Assembly (NCBI GenBank): GCA_023512835.1
Contig: CM042088.1
Location: 6,254,078 to 6,318,077 of the forward strand
DNA: 64,000 bases
From: Taxillus chinensis
Lineage: Eukaryota; Streptophyta; Magnoliopsida; Santalales; Loranthaceae
Reading direction: 5' to 3'
Within the stretch, counting starts at the first letter, position 1. The number at the start of each line of letters is the position of its first letter. The notes beneath the pieces were generated by a model. It saw nothing but the letters and a program-made list of their open reading frames with translations. It searched no databases and was not told where the DNA came from. Below, in pieces: positions 11,767 through 21,660 of the stretch. A program made the position numbers and the translations under genes.

Positions 11767-11778
11767 TGGTATCAGAGC
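11767..11778 (+). other. Primer binding site of B (tRNA-iMet)
   Basis: TGGTATCAGAGC, three bases after the LTR end. Confidence 0.93.
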
Positions 11779-12167
11779 ATGGTCTAGTTGGCCTAGGGTA
11801 GTAGGCAGATCTGGTTGTCTTGAGTCCTTTAGAGGAGCTTGGACGGACGTGCCTGATCAACACGGTCCTCTTGGAGCCTCTAAGGTGTACTTGGGGTAGT
11901 CCAGACCTGAGGTAGGATTTGCATGCATTGGCATTAGGGCATTAGTTGCTTTTGTTATGTGTGAAAATGTGAATAACTTGATTATGTGTGAACTGTGTGA
12001 CTCTGAATATTCTTGGAATGCCTTGGACATGACTATAATGTGGATTGATGTAATTTATGTGTGTAATGTCATGTGTTAGTAGAATCGATAAATGGGGTAG
12101 AGGAAATAGCATGCGATAGATTTCGAATACGTTTTGACGATTGTCTTACTTACTTTGTGTAGTAAGA
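11779..12167 (+). other. B leader between primer site and gag
   Basis: Untranslated leader homologous to those of A, C and D; no coding signal seen. Confidence 0.6.
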
Positions 12168-13461
12168 ATGCCACCGAGGTGAGTAACGCGTGCGTCCGGG
12201 GCAATGGCTGATGAGTCATCTACCCCTAAGGGTCAAGGTGCAAGGCAGCCCGCTGGAGGACATGCGCTGTTGTTGGCACAGCTGCGAGAGGGCATCCGAT
12301 AGGAAGTCCAAGAGCTAAGGGAGAGTATCCGGCAAGAGGTTTGGGAGGAGGTATGTCGTGAGATGGCAGCACAGTAGGTGGTGCCACCACCACCACCACC
12401 AGTGGGGGAGTTACCTCATGAGCGTGAGAGTTCGCTTTGTGGCATACCAATTCGTGCGGAGGATGATGTGGTGACGAGGTTACGAAAGGAACAACCTCTG
12501 AGGTTCAAGGGAGAAGAGGAACTCGTGGTGGCTGAGCATTGGTTGAGGCAAATCGAGCAAATGTTTTCCTTTCTCCTACCCCAGGAGGAGGATAAGGTGA
12601 GGCTGGCCATTCGGCAGCTAGAGGGGAATGCTCTGGAGTGCTAGCAGAGTGTCGCGGGGAGTCGTGTGGTGCAGTTGATGCTATGGGAGGAGTTCTTACA
12701 ACTCTTCCACGATGAGTTCCTCCCTGAGTCCTTGAGATGACAGAAGAGAGAAGAATTTGGCAGCCTAAAGCAAGGATCAAAGATGGTGCCCGAGTATGAG
12801 CCGGAGTTCCGGAGCTTGAGTAGGTTTGCTCCCGAGACTGTGGCGAAGGAGGACCTGAAGGCCCACAAGTTCACCTTGGGTCTCAGGCCTACTCTTAGGC
12901 AGAGGGTGGCGATTCTGCATTTGAGGACCTATGCTGAGGTTGTTGAGACAACTCGTATAGCTGAGAGGGAGCTGGATGATGGGAGGCAGGTCCATCAGGG
13001 TCGCTAGTTGCAAGGTGGGTCTGAACGCGATTCCGGGTCCAAGAGGCCCAAGACTAAGGAGAGAGATAACAATTCCTTCCGCAGTCGGGGATAACCATCA
13101 GTGAACCCAGGGAGGTTCACCTTTGGCAGCAGTAGGCAGGGAGGTTCAGCAGGAGGTCTCCCCAGCGGTTGTCTTTGCTGTGGGGGGGCAGGGCCATTTT
13201 AAGAGGGATTGTCCCAAGAATGACTGGAAGTGCAACAGCTATCGACGAGAGGGCCATTTGAGCCGGGTTTGCAGGAGTGGCAACAAGGGAGGAGGAGGCA
13301 CTGCATCCAGCATGAGGAGTGATGCTAGTTTCCGTGCACCAGCAGAGAGGCCAGCTCGTCAGTGGCAGGCTAGTCAAGCAGGATTTAGCCAGACCCGACC
13401 TCAGGGGAGGCCGGAGCGGTAACAGACTGAAGCTGGAGGCAGCCATGGTGGGAAGCGTCCA
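12168..13461 (+). pseudogene. B gag, decayed mainly by in-frame stops
   Basis: Gag polyprotein of B, starting at ATG 12168 (M-P-P-R then TGA). The frame stays in register to about 13180 but is broken by seven stops: TGA 12180, TAG about 12300, TAG about 12375, TAG about 12642, TGA about 12736, TAG about 13005 and TAA about 13090. Most sit where relatives have CAG, TGG or CGA. A single extra G in the run near 13180 shifts the frame inside the first zinc knuckle (C-L-C-C ... GHFKRDC). The second knuckle (CNSYRREGHLSRVC) has Tyr in place of its second Cys. The core WLRQIEQMFSFLLP is recognisable. Confidence 0.88.
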
Positions 13462-14280
13462 GTGAGTGAGCCGACTAGTGGCATGGGCCAAGGGAGGGTG
13501 TTTGCACTGGATGCATCATACCAGGAGGAGGCTGAGTTACCACCTCCACCGGCTGAGGGTGGAGTAGGACCTTCGGTGGTTAGAGGTATCATTCTGATCT
13601 CTCGTACGCTTGCTTCTGTTGTTTTCTATACGGGTGCATCGTGTTCTTTTGTTGCTGAGCTTGTAATTGATGGCTTGGGGTTAGTTTGTGTTGACGCAGC
13701 GAGACCCCAAGTTGTTGAATCTCCGGTGGGAGGTATGATTGAGGTGCGGCGTGTTTGTCGTGAATGTGTGTTAACCATAGGAGATGTGGAGCTTAGTTTT
13801 GATTTGCATGTGATGCCTTTGAGGACGTTTGATTTGATCTTGGGTATGGGTTGGCTTATGGCTTTCCAAACCAAGATAGATTGTTATTGGCGGCGTGTAT
13901 CCTTCGTGTCACCTGCGGGTATTTCTTGTACCCTGCAGGGGGAGTGGGATTGTGATGTGAGTCGAGCTGGGCCAGTGATGGACCAGTGGGGTGTCATTAC
14001 CCATAGGTTGGCAGCTCTAACCTTTGCTGAAGAGGGCAAAGTGGGAAAGAGGGTGTGGCCAGTAGTTGTTGACCAATTTCAGGATGTCGTTCCTGAGGAG
14101 TTGAGAAGTCTACCACCTAAGAGGAGTGTGGTGTGTACCATTGAGTTGGTACCGGGGACTAGTCCGATTTCCCAAGTGGCTTATCGGATGGGACCAGCTG
14201 AATTAAGGGAGCTCCAGAGGCAGATAGAGGAGTTGGCAGGCCAGGGGTATATTAGGCCAAGTACCTCACCTTGGGGGTGC
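13462..14280 (+). pseudogene. B protease and RT N-terminal extension
   Basis: Aspartic protease of the gag-pol polyprotein. The active-site region reads SVVFYTGASCSF, so the catalytic Asp of D-T-G is Tyr and this copy would be inactive even if translated. The second conserved stretch is [14 protein letters not shown]. It continues into [20 protein letters not shown]. Frame is lost near 14274 by one extra G in the run before GCTCCGGTGC; RT follows in the next frame. Confidence 0.9.
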
Positions 14281-16689
14281 TCCGGTGCTCTTTGCAAAGA
14301 AGGCAGATGGTACGCTTCGCCTTTGCATCGACTATAGGAAGCTGAATTCGGTGACCGTGAAGAACAAGTATCTGTTGCCTCGGGTAGATGACTCGTTTGA
14401 CCAGTTGAGTGGAGCTCAGTGGTTTTCCAAGATTGATCTACGATCGGGGTACCACCAGTTGAGGGTTAGGGATGAGGACATCCCTAAGACTGCTTTTCAG
14501 TGTAGGTATGGGCATTATGAGTGGGTAGTGATGCCTTTTGGGCTCACTAATGCACTAGCGGTGTTCATGCGTTTGATGAACCAAGTCCTTGCTCCATACT
14601 TGGATTCCTTTGTGGTGGTGTTTATAGATGATATATTGGTGTATTCCAAGACTGAGAAGGAACATGTGGAACATTTGGCAACAGTGTTACAAACTTTGAG
14701 GGACCAGCGGTTGTTTGCTAAGTTTAGCAAATGTGAGTTTTGGATGCAGGAGGTTCATTTTCTTGGCCATGTAGTGTCAGCTGAGGGAGTTAGAGTGGAC
14801 CCAGCTAAGATTGAGGCTGTGTCTTCATGGGAGAGGCCAACCAATGTTTTCGAGATTCGTAGTTTCCTTGGTTTGGCAGGGTACTACCATCGTTTTGTAG
14901 AGAGATTCTCCCATTTGGCAGCTCCTATGACGGCGTTGACCCGGAAAGGAGTGAAGTTTGGGTGAACTGACAAGTGTCAACAGGCGTTTGAGGCTCTCAA
15001 AACCCGTTTGACCACTACACCTGTGTTGAGGTTACCTAGGGAGGACGTCCCATATGAGGTATATTGTGATGCATCCAGGGTTGGTTTGGGGTGTGTGCTT
15101 ATGCAGGAGCACAGTGTAGTAGCTTATGGGTCGAGGCAGTTGAAACCTCATGAGCAGAATTACCCTACTCACGATCTTGAGTTGGCGGCTGTCATCTTTG
15201 CCTTGAAGAGTTGGCAACATTATCTCTTGGGGGAAAAGTTTGTGGTGTTTTCAAATCACAAGAGCCTTCAGTACATCTTTACTTAGAAGGACTTGAATTT
15301 GAGGCAGAGGAGATGGGTGGAGTATTTGCAGACCTTTGACTTTAGTCTTGCCTATAGCCCATGCAAGGGCAATGTTGTGGCTGACGCATTGAGCAGGAAA
15401 GGCAAGGCTGAGGTGGCAGTGAGAGAGTGGAAGTTGATGGAGCAGTTGGCGATGTTGCAACTGTAGCATGTTGGTCATGATAGTAGGACAGTGTTGAGTC
15501 CTATTGTTGTAGTGCCTGAGTTGTACCAGCGCATCCGAGAGGGACAATTGGGTGACTTTTAGTGTGAGGTTCTCCGTGCCCGTATTGAGGCTAGTGAGCT
15601 ATCTGAGGACTGGACGGAGGGTCCTAAGCATGAGTTATCTTTTCAAGGGTGGCTAGTAGTGGCTTCTTCTCTTAGAGATGAGGTGATGAGGGAGTTTCAT
15701 CAGTCTAGAGTTGTTGTGCATCCAGGGGGTACGAAGATGTACCATGAGCTTCAGGGGCATTTTTGGTGGCCTGGGATGAAACGTGACGTAGCTGCTTTTG
15801 TTTTGAGGTGCCTCACGTGTCAGCAGGTGAAGGCTGAGCACCAGCGGCCAGCCGGTATGTTGCAACCGTTGCCTATAGCCGAGTGGAAGTGGGACCATAT
15901 AGCGATGGACTTTGTGACTGGTCTTCCACCCACAACTGGGAGGAAAGACATGCTTTGGGTAATTGTGGATCGACTAACCAAGTCGGCCCATTTTCTTGCT
16001 GTTCGAGAGCGGGATTCCATCAAGGCCTTCAGTCAGCTGTATGTGAACGAGATTGTGAGACTCCATGGGGTGCCATCGTCGATTGTGTCTGACAGAGATT
16101 CGCGGTTCACTTCTCATTTTTGGGCAGGTTTGCAAGAGGCTTTGTGGACAAAGCTTGATTTGAGTACAGTCTTTCACCCTGAGACTGACGGCCAGACTGA
16201 GAGGATGAATCAGACATTGGAGGACATGTTGAGGTCTTGTGTGCTAGATTTTGGGGGTTCGTGGGAAACTCACCTTCCTTTGGTAGAGTTTGCCTACAAC
16301 AACAGTTATTAGGCATCCATTGGGATGGCTCCTTTTGAGGCGTTGTATGGCAAATTGTACCGATCACCCTTGTATTGGATTGAGGTAGGCGAGGCAGCTC
16401 TCTTGGGACCACAGTTGGTTCAAGAGGCTACTGAGAAGGTCAAGTTGATTCATCAGCGCTTGTTGTCCGCACAGAGTCGACAGAAATCGTATGCAAATCA
16501 GCGGCGGCGACCTTTGGAGTTTTCTGTGGGTGATCATGTGTTTCTTCGTGTTTCTCCACGTCGTGGACATCAACGGTTTGGGAGAAGTTTCAAGCTATCT
16601 CCCCGGTTTATCGGTCCTTTTGAGGTTATGGCTCGTGTGGGGCCAGTGGCCTATCGGTTAGCATTACCACCGCGGTTGAGTCGGGTGCA
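14281..16689 (+). pseudogene. B RT, RNase H and integrase, one frame with stops
   Basis: Single register from 14285 to the sLTR-2 junction. [45 protein letters not shown]. RNase [24 protein letters not shown] (usual SDH reads SNH). Integrase: H-H-C-C finger (HPGGTKMYHE ... CLTCQQ), core D (MDFVTGLPP), D (VSDRDSRF), E ([16 protein letters not shown]), then [15 protein letters not shown]. Internal stops: TGA 14963-14965, TAG 15284-15286, TAG about 15464, TAG about 15560, TAG 16310-16312. The C-terminal end resumes at 18198 after sLTR-2. Confidence 0.92.
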
Positions 16690-18192
16690 TGATAACGTGC
16701 ATTTTATGCCGTTATTCTAGTGTTTATTTAGGATGTTTAAGAGCATGATTAGAGCCTTATTGCTTCATATATCATATATATTTGCTCTAACCCCTAGGAA
16801 TATGCTATTTGCAAATACATGCGTTTTTAAGCTATTTTGGCATATTTTGGAGCTCACTTTTGATATAGTAGATGGCCTCAAACAATTGGCGTGCAAGAAC
16901 AAATGTTGCTTAGAATGATGTCCTCTACCTACCACAGAAATTTCAAAGCATTTGGAGCTGCACGTGAATTCACCCATTTCACGTGCAAGCATATTTTTGC
17001 TTCTCAGGCCTCTACAGGATGCAAGGAAGCTTGGGGAGAAGTTTGAGCTGATTTGGAGCTGTACATGAATTCACCATATCACGTGCAAATTGACGTGTAG
17101 AGATTTTTTGGACCGATCCTATCGATTTTCCATGCTGATCATTTGTTCCTGAAGGCCCATGTCCAAATTGTGGATGGAAGATAGAGATTTTAAAGTATGG
17201 AGTGTCACTTATCAAAACTACGTCGTTTTGATAGATGGGCTCGGGAACACACCTCAAGGCCCATCCAACCTCTATAAATGGAGGCTCCACGCCCCATGCT
17301 ATAACACCTAGACCCCCCTACACGTTTTTAGAGGGAGAGAGAGGCTTCACGACTTAGAGGCTGCTCCTTGACCTAGGAGAGCAGCCGTTGCAGCCGTCGC
17401 AGTCACCCGTCTCGGATTTTGGAGCCTGGATTTGAAGCCTTGTTGCGCGCGTGGATTAGAAGAAGATGTTTAGCTTTACTGCTATGGTTTTGCTTGTAAT
17501 CATGCGTGAGTAGTTCTTATAATCTAGGGGAGCAATGTAGCCCCCTTGTTGCTTTGCTGTGTTTATGAATATTGGGTTTGGATGATTGAGTTTTGCATGT
17601 TTTATGAATCTGTTCTTAATTTCTATCTTTGGATGTACACCTTGGTATTCTTAGCCCTAGTCTGGGGCGGATTGAGATTCATAACTTATTTGTAATTGGT
17701 GTGATCATTATCCTTTTGCAAGTATGATTTATTGGCTTTGGATGTTTGTGTGTTTAGATGACCATTCTGGCATACAACTCTTAAAAGGACCTCAATGACC
17801 ATTTGTTGTCCTTGGCTTATGTTTAGCATGTTTTCAATCAGACAACCCTAATACCACGAACCAGTAGAGATAACATAGGGAGGTGAAATTGTCACCCTAG
17901 ATGCCTTAATCCTTGATTCTAAATCCAACGTTTTTAGTTATTTCAATTGCAATTCTGTTTTCAGTAAAGTAATTTTAAAACACAATTTTGTTTGCCGAGA
18001 CATTGTTTTAAGCAAGATTAATTTGGTGATTTGAGTTAAAGCTAGATAACTTGGTAATCTCTGTGGGATCGACCCCTTTCTTGTCGCTATTCTATTTAGC
18101 ATTAGTTAAGGGAATTAATATTTTGAGAAGGGATTTAAACGACAGTAGCTTAACCCTCACTTGGGTTTCGCTCACGAATTACCCGTTTGTCA
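16690..18192 (+). mobile_element. sLTR-2: Athila-like solo LTR inserted in B integrase
   Basis: 1503 bp, begins TGATAACGTGCATTTTATGC and ends CCCGTTTGTCA, with the target duplication GTGCA at 16685-16689 and 18193-18197. The 3' half has the CTGTGGGATCGACCCC motif (about 18060) of Athila/Tat-type LTRs and a GGGGAGCAATGTAGCCCCC stretch near 17527 also seen (reversed) in the H LTR near 51610. The 5' half carries the inverted G-box repeats (16959-16987, 17060-17087), one ACGT palindrome (17211-17232) and TATA (about 17271) otherwise found in the chromovirus LTRs. Confidence 0.92.
17211..17280 (+). promoter_or_regulatory. sLTR-2 core promoter: ACGT palindrome and TATA
   Basis: One near-palindrome with ATCAAAAC/GTTTTGAT arms around an ACGT core at 17211-17232, then TCTATAAATG at 17271-17280. 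Only one copy of the palindrome, against two in most chromovirus LTRs, and a longer distance to TATA. Confidence 0.65.
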
Positions 18193-18447
18193 GTGCACAA
18201 TGTGTTCTATGTGTCCCAGTTGAGGAAGTATCATCCTGACCCCACTCATGTGATATTGAGGATGACATGTCCGTTGTTAAAGCCCCTATCCGTATACTGG
18301 ATTAGCGGGAGAATTTTTTTGTGTGGTCGTGCTATTCCTTTGGTTCGTGTGATGTGGCAGCACCGTGGCATTGAGGAGGAGACATGGGAACGTGAGTCCA
18401 TGATGCGTGAGCAGCACCCAGAGTTGTTCGGGGACGAACAATCTTAA
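18193..18447 (+). pseudogene. B pol C-terminus: chromodomain
   Basis: Continues B integrase after sLTR-2: [19 protein letters not shown], then PLSVYWISGRI in place of the usual P-I-R-I-L-D-R-R-E-K, then AIPLVRVMWQHRGIEEETWE and FGDEQS followed by TAA at 18445-18447. A short deletion before MTCPLLK removes the segment that relatives read as VIDWGTLDI and shifts the frame locally, so the chromodomain's first strand is damaged while the WQHRGIEEETWERE part is kept. Confidence 0.82.
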
Positions 18448-18768
18448 GGGTGGGAGGTGACTTTTGGCCAAGAGTTAGTGATAAGGTTGTATGTGTTTGT
18501 TATTCGTGATGTGTTTTGTATTGTCCTTTTTAGACACATATTTGTATTCGTGATGTGTTTTGTGATGGATTATGTGGTTATGAATGCATTGTGATGCATG
18601 TGGTTACGAATTGTGGTGGTGCTTTGTGAGTTTGCGGACGTATGTCCTGTGTTATGCTGTGTGTGGTGTATGACCCATTTTGGGTGTTATGGCTTGCCGT
18701 TTTTGCTAATGGGTAGCATGTGTGTGTTTTTCCCTACATGTTGTTTCTTTTTGAGGAAGAAAAGTCTT
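18448..18768 (+). other. B non-coding stretch before polypurine tract
   Basis: No coding signal; GT-rich. The pol stop context GACGAACAATCTTAAGGGTG at its start resembles the GGAAGAAAAGTCTTAAGGGG just before the 3' LTR. Confidence 0.6.
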
Positions 18769-18781
18769 AAGGGGGAGAGGA
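18769..18781 (+). other. Polypurine tract of B
   Basis: AAGGGGGAGAGGA directly before the 3' LTR terminus at 18782. Confidence 0.88.
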
Positions 18782-18963
18782 TGTAAGGACCCGTGTTTTG
18801 GGATGTGAGGAGTTAGTCTCAGTTTGCCTTTTGAGTGGCAATTGTTGGGTTTTTGGGGGATTTCTTCCCACACACTTTAGCTAAAACACCTTGTATGTTG
18901 ATGGCTAAGCTTGAGGCAAGAGATGAGCCCAAGAGGGAACCTTTAGGGGGGTGCACGTGACAA

Positions 18964-19191
18964 TGCACGTGATATGGGGATATCACGGACAGTGGTGTTT
19001 TTGCTTAGGAGGCTTCCAGACGTTGTTATAAGGCTTGGGGCAAAATCCTAGAGTATTTGGAGATGCACGTAAAATGAGGATATCACGTGCAAGGGGATTT
19101 TTGCTTACCTGTCTTCTTCATGATTCAAGGAAGCTTAGGGTCGAATTTCACTTCATTTGTAGCTGCAAGTGATATGGGGATATCACGTGCA
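18964..19191 (+). promoter_or_regulatory. Three inverted G-box repeats at 100-bp period in B U3
   Basis: 28-bp inverted repeats at 18964-18991, 19064-19091 and 19164-19191. The consensus left arm is TGCACGTGATAT, the right arm ATATCACGTGCA, with a GGGG spacer; each copy has one to three mismatches. The arms contain the G-box CACGTG known as a bHLH/bZIP target in plants. Confidence 0.8.
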
Positions 19192-19321
19192 TTATGGCAT
19201 GTAACCATGTTTTTGCACCATTACCTTGGTTTTGTGATTCTAATAATCTTTTCCTAAAGGGGCATGTTTAGATTGTGAGTATTTTGTCTTGTGTGGATGC
19301 GGGAAGGTTGTAGCCTGTTTG

Positions 19322-19400
19322 ATCAAAACTATGTCGTTTTGATGTTGGGGTTCACTCAATCAAAACTACGTCGTTTTGATGTCGAGGTGTCTATATAAAG
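19322..19400 (+). promoter_or_regulatory. B 3' LTR core promoter block
   Basis: ACGT-core palindromes at 19322-19343 and 19359-19380 (37-bp start-to-start) and CTATATAAAG at 19391-19400. The first palindrome has ATGT in place of the ACGT core. Confidence 0.72.
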
Positions 19401-19452
19401 AGGTGGAGGTCTCTTAGGTTTAGGGTTCTTTTCCTTAGCCACTGCAGCCGTC

Positions 19453-19455
<3 letters not shown>

Positions 19456-19497
<42 letters not shown>
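19456..19497 (+). repeat. AG microsatellite in B LTR
   Basis: About 20 AG units directly downstream of the inferred start of transcription. Shorter GA/CT runs occupy the equivalent position in the other chromovirus LTRs (1206-1225, 4599-4623, 10445-10465, 22223-22238, 52929-52956). Confidence 0.9.
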
Positions 19498-20689
19498 AAG
19501 GAGAGCTTCTGATCGTTGTTGCTGGGGTGGTTGCTGTGGTGAATGGCGTTTGGCATGGAAGCAAGAGCGTGAAGGATCCTTGAGGTAGGGGTTATGTTCT
19601 TCCTTGGACCTATCCTAGGGTTATGGCCTTGTGGTAGGCGATTTGTAATCTGGATATATTATATGTAAATCCATATAGGTGTGATCTCCTATATGGATGT
19701 TGGCCTTCAATGGCGTGTATGTGTTTGATATTATGCTTGTGAGGCCATGCATGTTATGTGTTTGATATTATGCCTGTGAGGCCATGCATGTTATGCGTTT
19801 GATGTTATGCCAATGTGGCTATGCTTGAAAAGTGTTTGATGTTATGCCAATGAGGATAGGCATGCTAAGTGTTTGATGTTATGTCAGTGTGGATATGCAT
19901 GTTAAGTGTTTGATGTTATGCCTGAATGGCTGAGATGTATGTTAAGTGTTGGGTGTTATGTCAGTGAGACTGACTGTGGAGCCTAAAAAGCCTGAGAGGC
20001 TGAGACAATGTCTGTGGAGCCTAAGAAGCTTGAGAGGCTGAGGCAATGCTTGTGTACCTGAGTAGTCTGAGAGGCTGTGGTAATGTCCGTGAGACTGACT
20101 GAGGAGCCTGGGAGGCTGAGTTAATGTCAGTGGGACTGACTGAGGAGCCTTTGTGGTTGAGGCAATGGTTGTACTTGTTTTGTGGCTTGTTGTGTATAGT
20201 ATTGATTATGACCTTTTTAAAATGTAATTGCCACGACACCGCACTTGTGCACATCTTCATGTAGATGGTAGGAGCATGGGATGGGTTGGGGAGACATGAT
20301 CCCTACTGAGCTGTGGTTGCTCACCCTTCCTACTGTGTTGTTTTCTTCAGGGACCTACAGGCGTTAGGTGGGAACACCAAGGTGAGAGACAATTCTATTT
20401 TGTGGCTTTGTTTAATGTTATTTGTGTTAAGTAATCCTGTTGAGGCCTTGTAACCCCAGTGGGGAGATATTGTAATGAGGTTTGAAATATAATAAAGGCG
20501 TGTGGTTTGGTTGTAAACATTTATGGTGGTTTGAAATTATTAAATATATGATTTTGTCTTTCTGAATATATCTTGTGGAGGTGTATGTTGTCCTATGTGG
20601 GAATGTTGTATCCTACCCTCTTATCCACCGCGTGGGTAAAGGGGGAGTCACGAACTGGTTTCCTCGGGTTGAAAACCTGGGGCGTGACA

Positions 20690-21124
20690 TACGGAACTGA
20701 GCATCAAGCTTCTGCTTCCTTAGCCTTTGAGGATAAGGCATAGGCGGTTAATATTGTGCTGGCTTTATGGTTGTAGGCTGACTTTCTTCAACCTTTTCCT
20801 TTCCTTTCTCTAGCTGTTCAGCACTGCCTTTTGTTTGTTCTGCCTCAGTATTCTCTTCTGGACTTTCGTTGGAGACCGCTTTATTCTCTGTTGGCTGAAG
20901 TTCTTTCCCACTTCTTAACGTGATAGCCTTGCAATGCTCACTTGGGTTAACTTCAGTGTTGCTAGGGAAACTATTTGATGACGAAGGCTTCACTGCATTA
21001 GCTAACTGACCTATTTGCTGCTCTATGTTCTTCATAGTTGCACCGAGGTCTTGGACTGAAGTAGTGAGAGATTCAATCCTTGTTTCTCCTATGCTCATCG
21101 GATCAGTTGCTTGCTTTACAAATT
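20690..21124 (-). pseudogene. H gag, C-terminal half (Athila/Tat-like)
   Basis: Reading leftward from 21124: VKQATDPMSIGETRIESLTT, a coiled-coil-like stretch QDLGATMKNIEQQIGQLANA, then FPSNTEVNPSEHCKAITLRSGKEL. This IGQLA ... NP-EHCKA-TLRSGK signature is typical of gag of plant Athila-type Ty3/gypsy elements. The frame has a stop near 20748 (after KPAQY) and continues as PPMPYPQRLRKQKLDAQF to the B junction at 20690. The N-terminal half lies at 50061-50758, beyond Sirevirus J. It is the host sequence for both B and J insertions. Confidence 0.85.
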
Positions 21125-21660
21125 CGTAGGTCCCAAAGTGAGTCTAGAGGGGGGGTGAATAGACTTTCTTCGTGCGCGGAAGCTAAACTGTTAGCTGGTT
21201 CTTGGATTCCTGCTATAGATGACTATGATGGAAGTATTTATGGAGAAGATGACAGAAGTATTGTAAGGATAAGGTGAGTGATAATGAACTATCAGACGAA
21301 ACTGAGATAAGAATAAATGCTCTTTTCTCAACAGCTCTCAGTTGTGAAAGAGATGGTTTATGATAGATCGAAGTGTGGAAAACAACACAGAGATTAGACT
21401 TAATGGAAGTGCTAGATCTTTGATGAACAAAAGATTGTTGAATAATTAGATGGATTACTCTCTTGTTCTTGATTCACTGCAGCGCATAGCACTTTTTCAA
21501 TTTCTCTCCAAGTTCCTCTCTCTCTCTCGTGTTAGAACTCTCTTTTTTTTTTTGTTCTGCTAAAGATTATTTTTCACTAAGTCCGTCAGAACCAATATCT
21601 TGTGTTCTATGTGTTTCCTTCCTTTGAGAGAGAGGTTAAACTCTTGATTTTGTCGTTAAG

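Larger units (their letters stand above)
1..20689 (+). mobile_element. Chromovirus B (Ty3/gypsy), left end outside window, two nested insertions
   Basis: A plus-strand Ty3/gypsy element: part of a 5' LTR (1-56 and 11151-11763), tRNA-iMet primer site, gag-pol, purine tract and complete 3' LTR (18782-20689). The 5' LTR is cut by element A, whose CTGTG duplication (52-56, 11151-11155) fits one original LTR reading through the break. Pol is cut by sLTR-2. The right flank (TACGG at 20690) lies inside Athila-like gag; the left target duplication is outside the window. The C-terminal chromodomain places it among chromoviruses, most like the Tekay/Del group by my reading. About a dozen internal stops make it non-coding. 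Confidence 0.9.
18782..20689 (+). repeat. 3' LTR of chromovirus B
   Basis: 1908 bp, TGTAAGGACCCGTG ... GGGGCGTGACA. U3 has three inverted repeats starting at 18964, 19064 and 19164, exactly 100 bp apart. Core promoter block 19322-19400. An AG repeat of about 40 bp occupies 19456-19497 downstream of the TATA. From about 19700 to 20160 it is a degenerate array of short units such as GTTTGATGTTATGCC and GAGCCT-GAGGCTGAG. It lies in H gag. Confidence 0.93.

Noticed and set aside
20748..21098. Host gene of unknown function
   Set aside because: The TLRSGK signature identifies it as Athila-like gag, and it joins the other gag half across the J insertion with a matching AAATT duplication.
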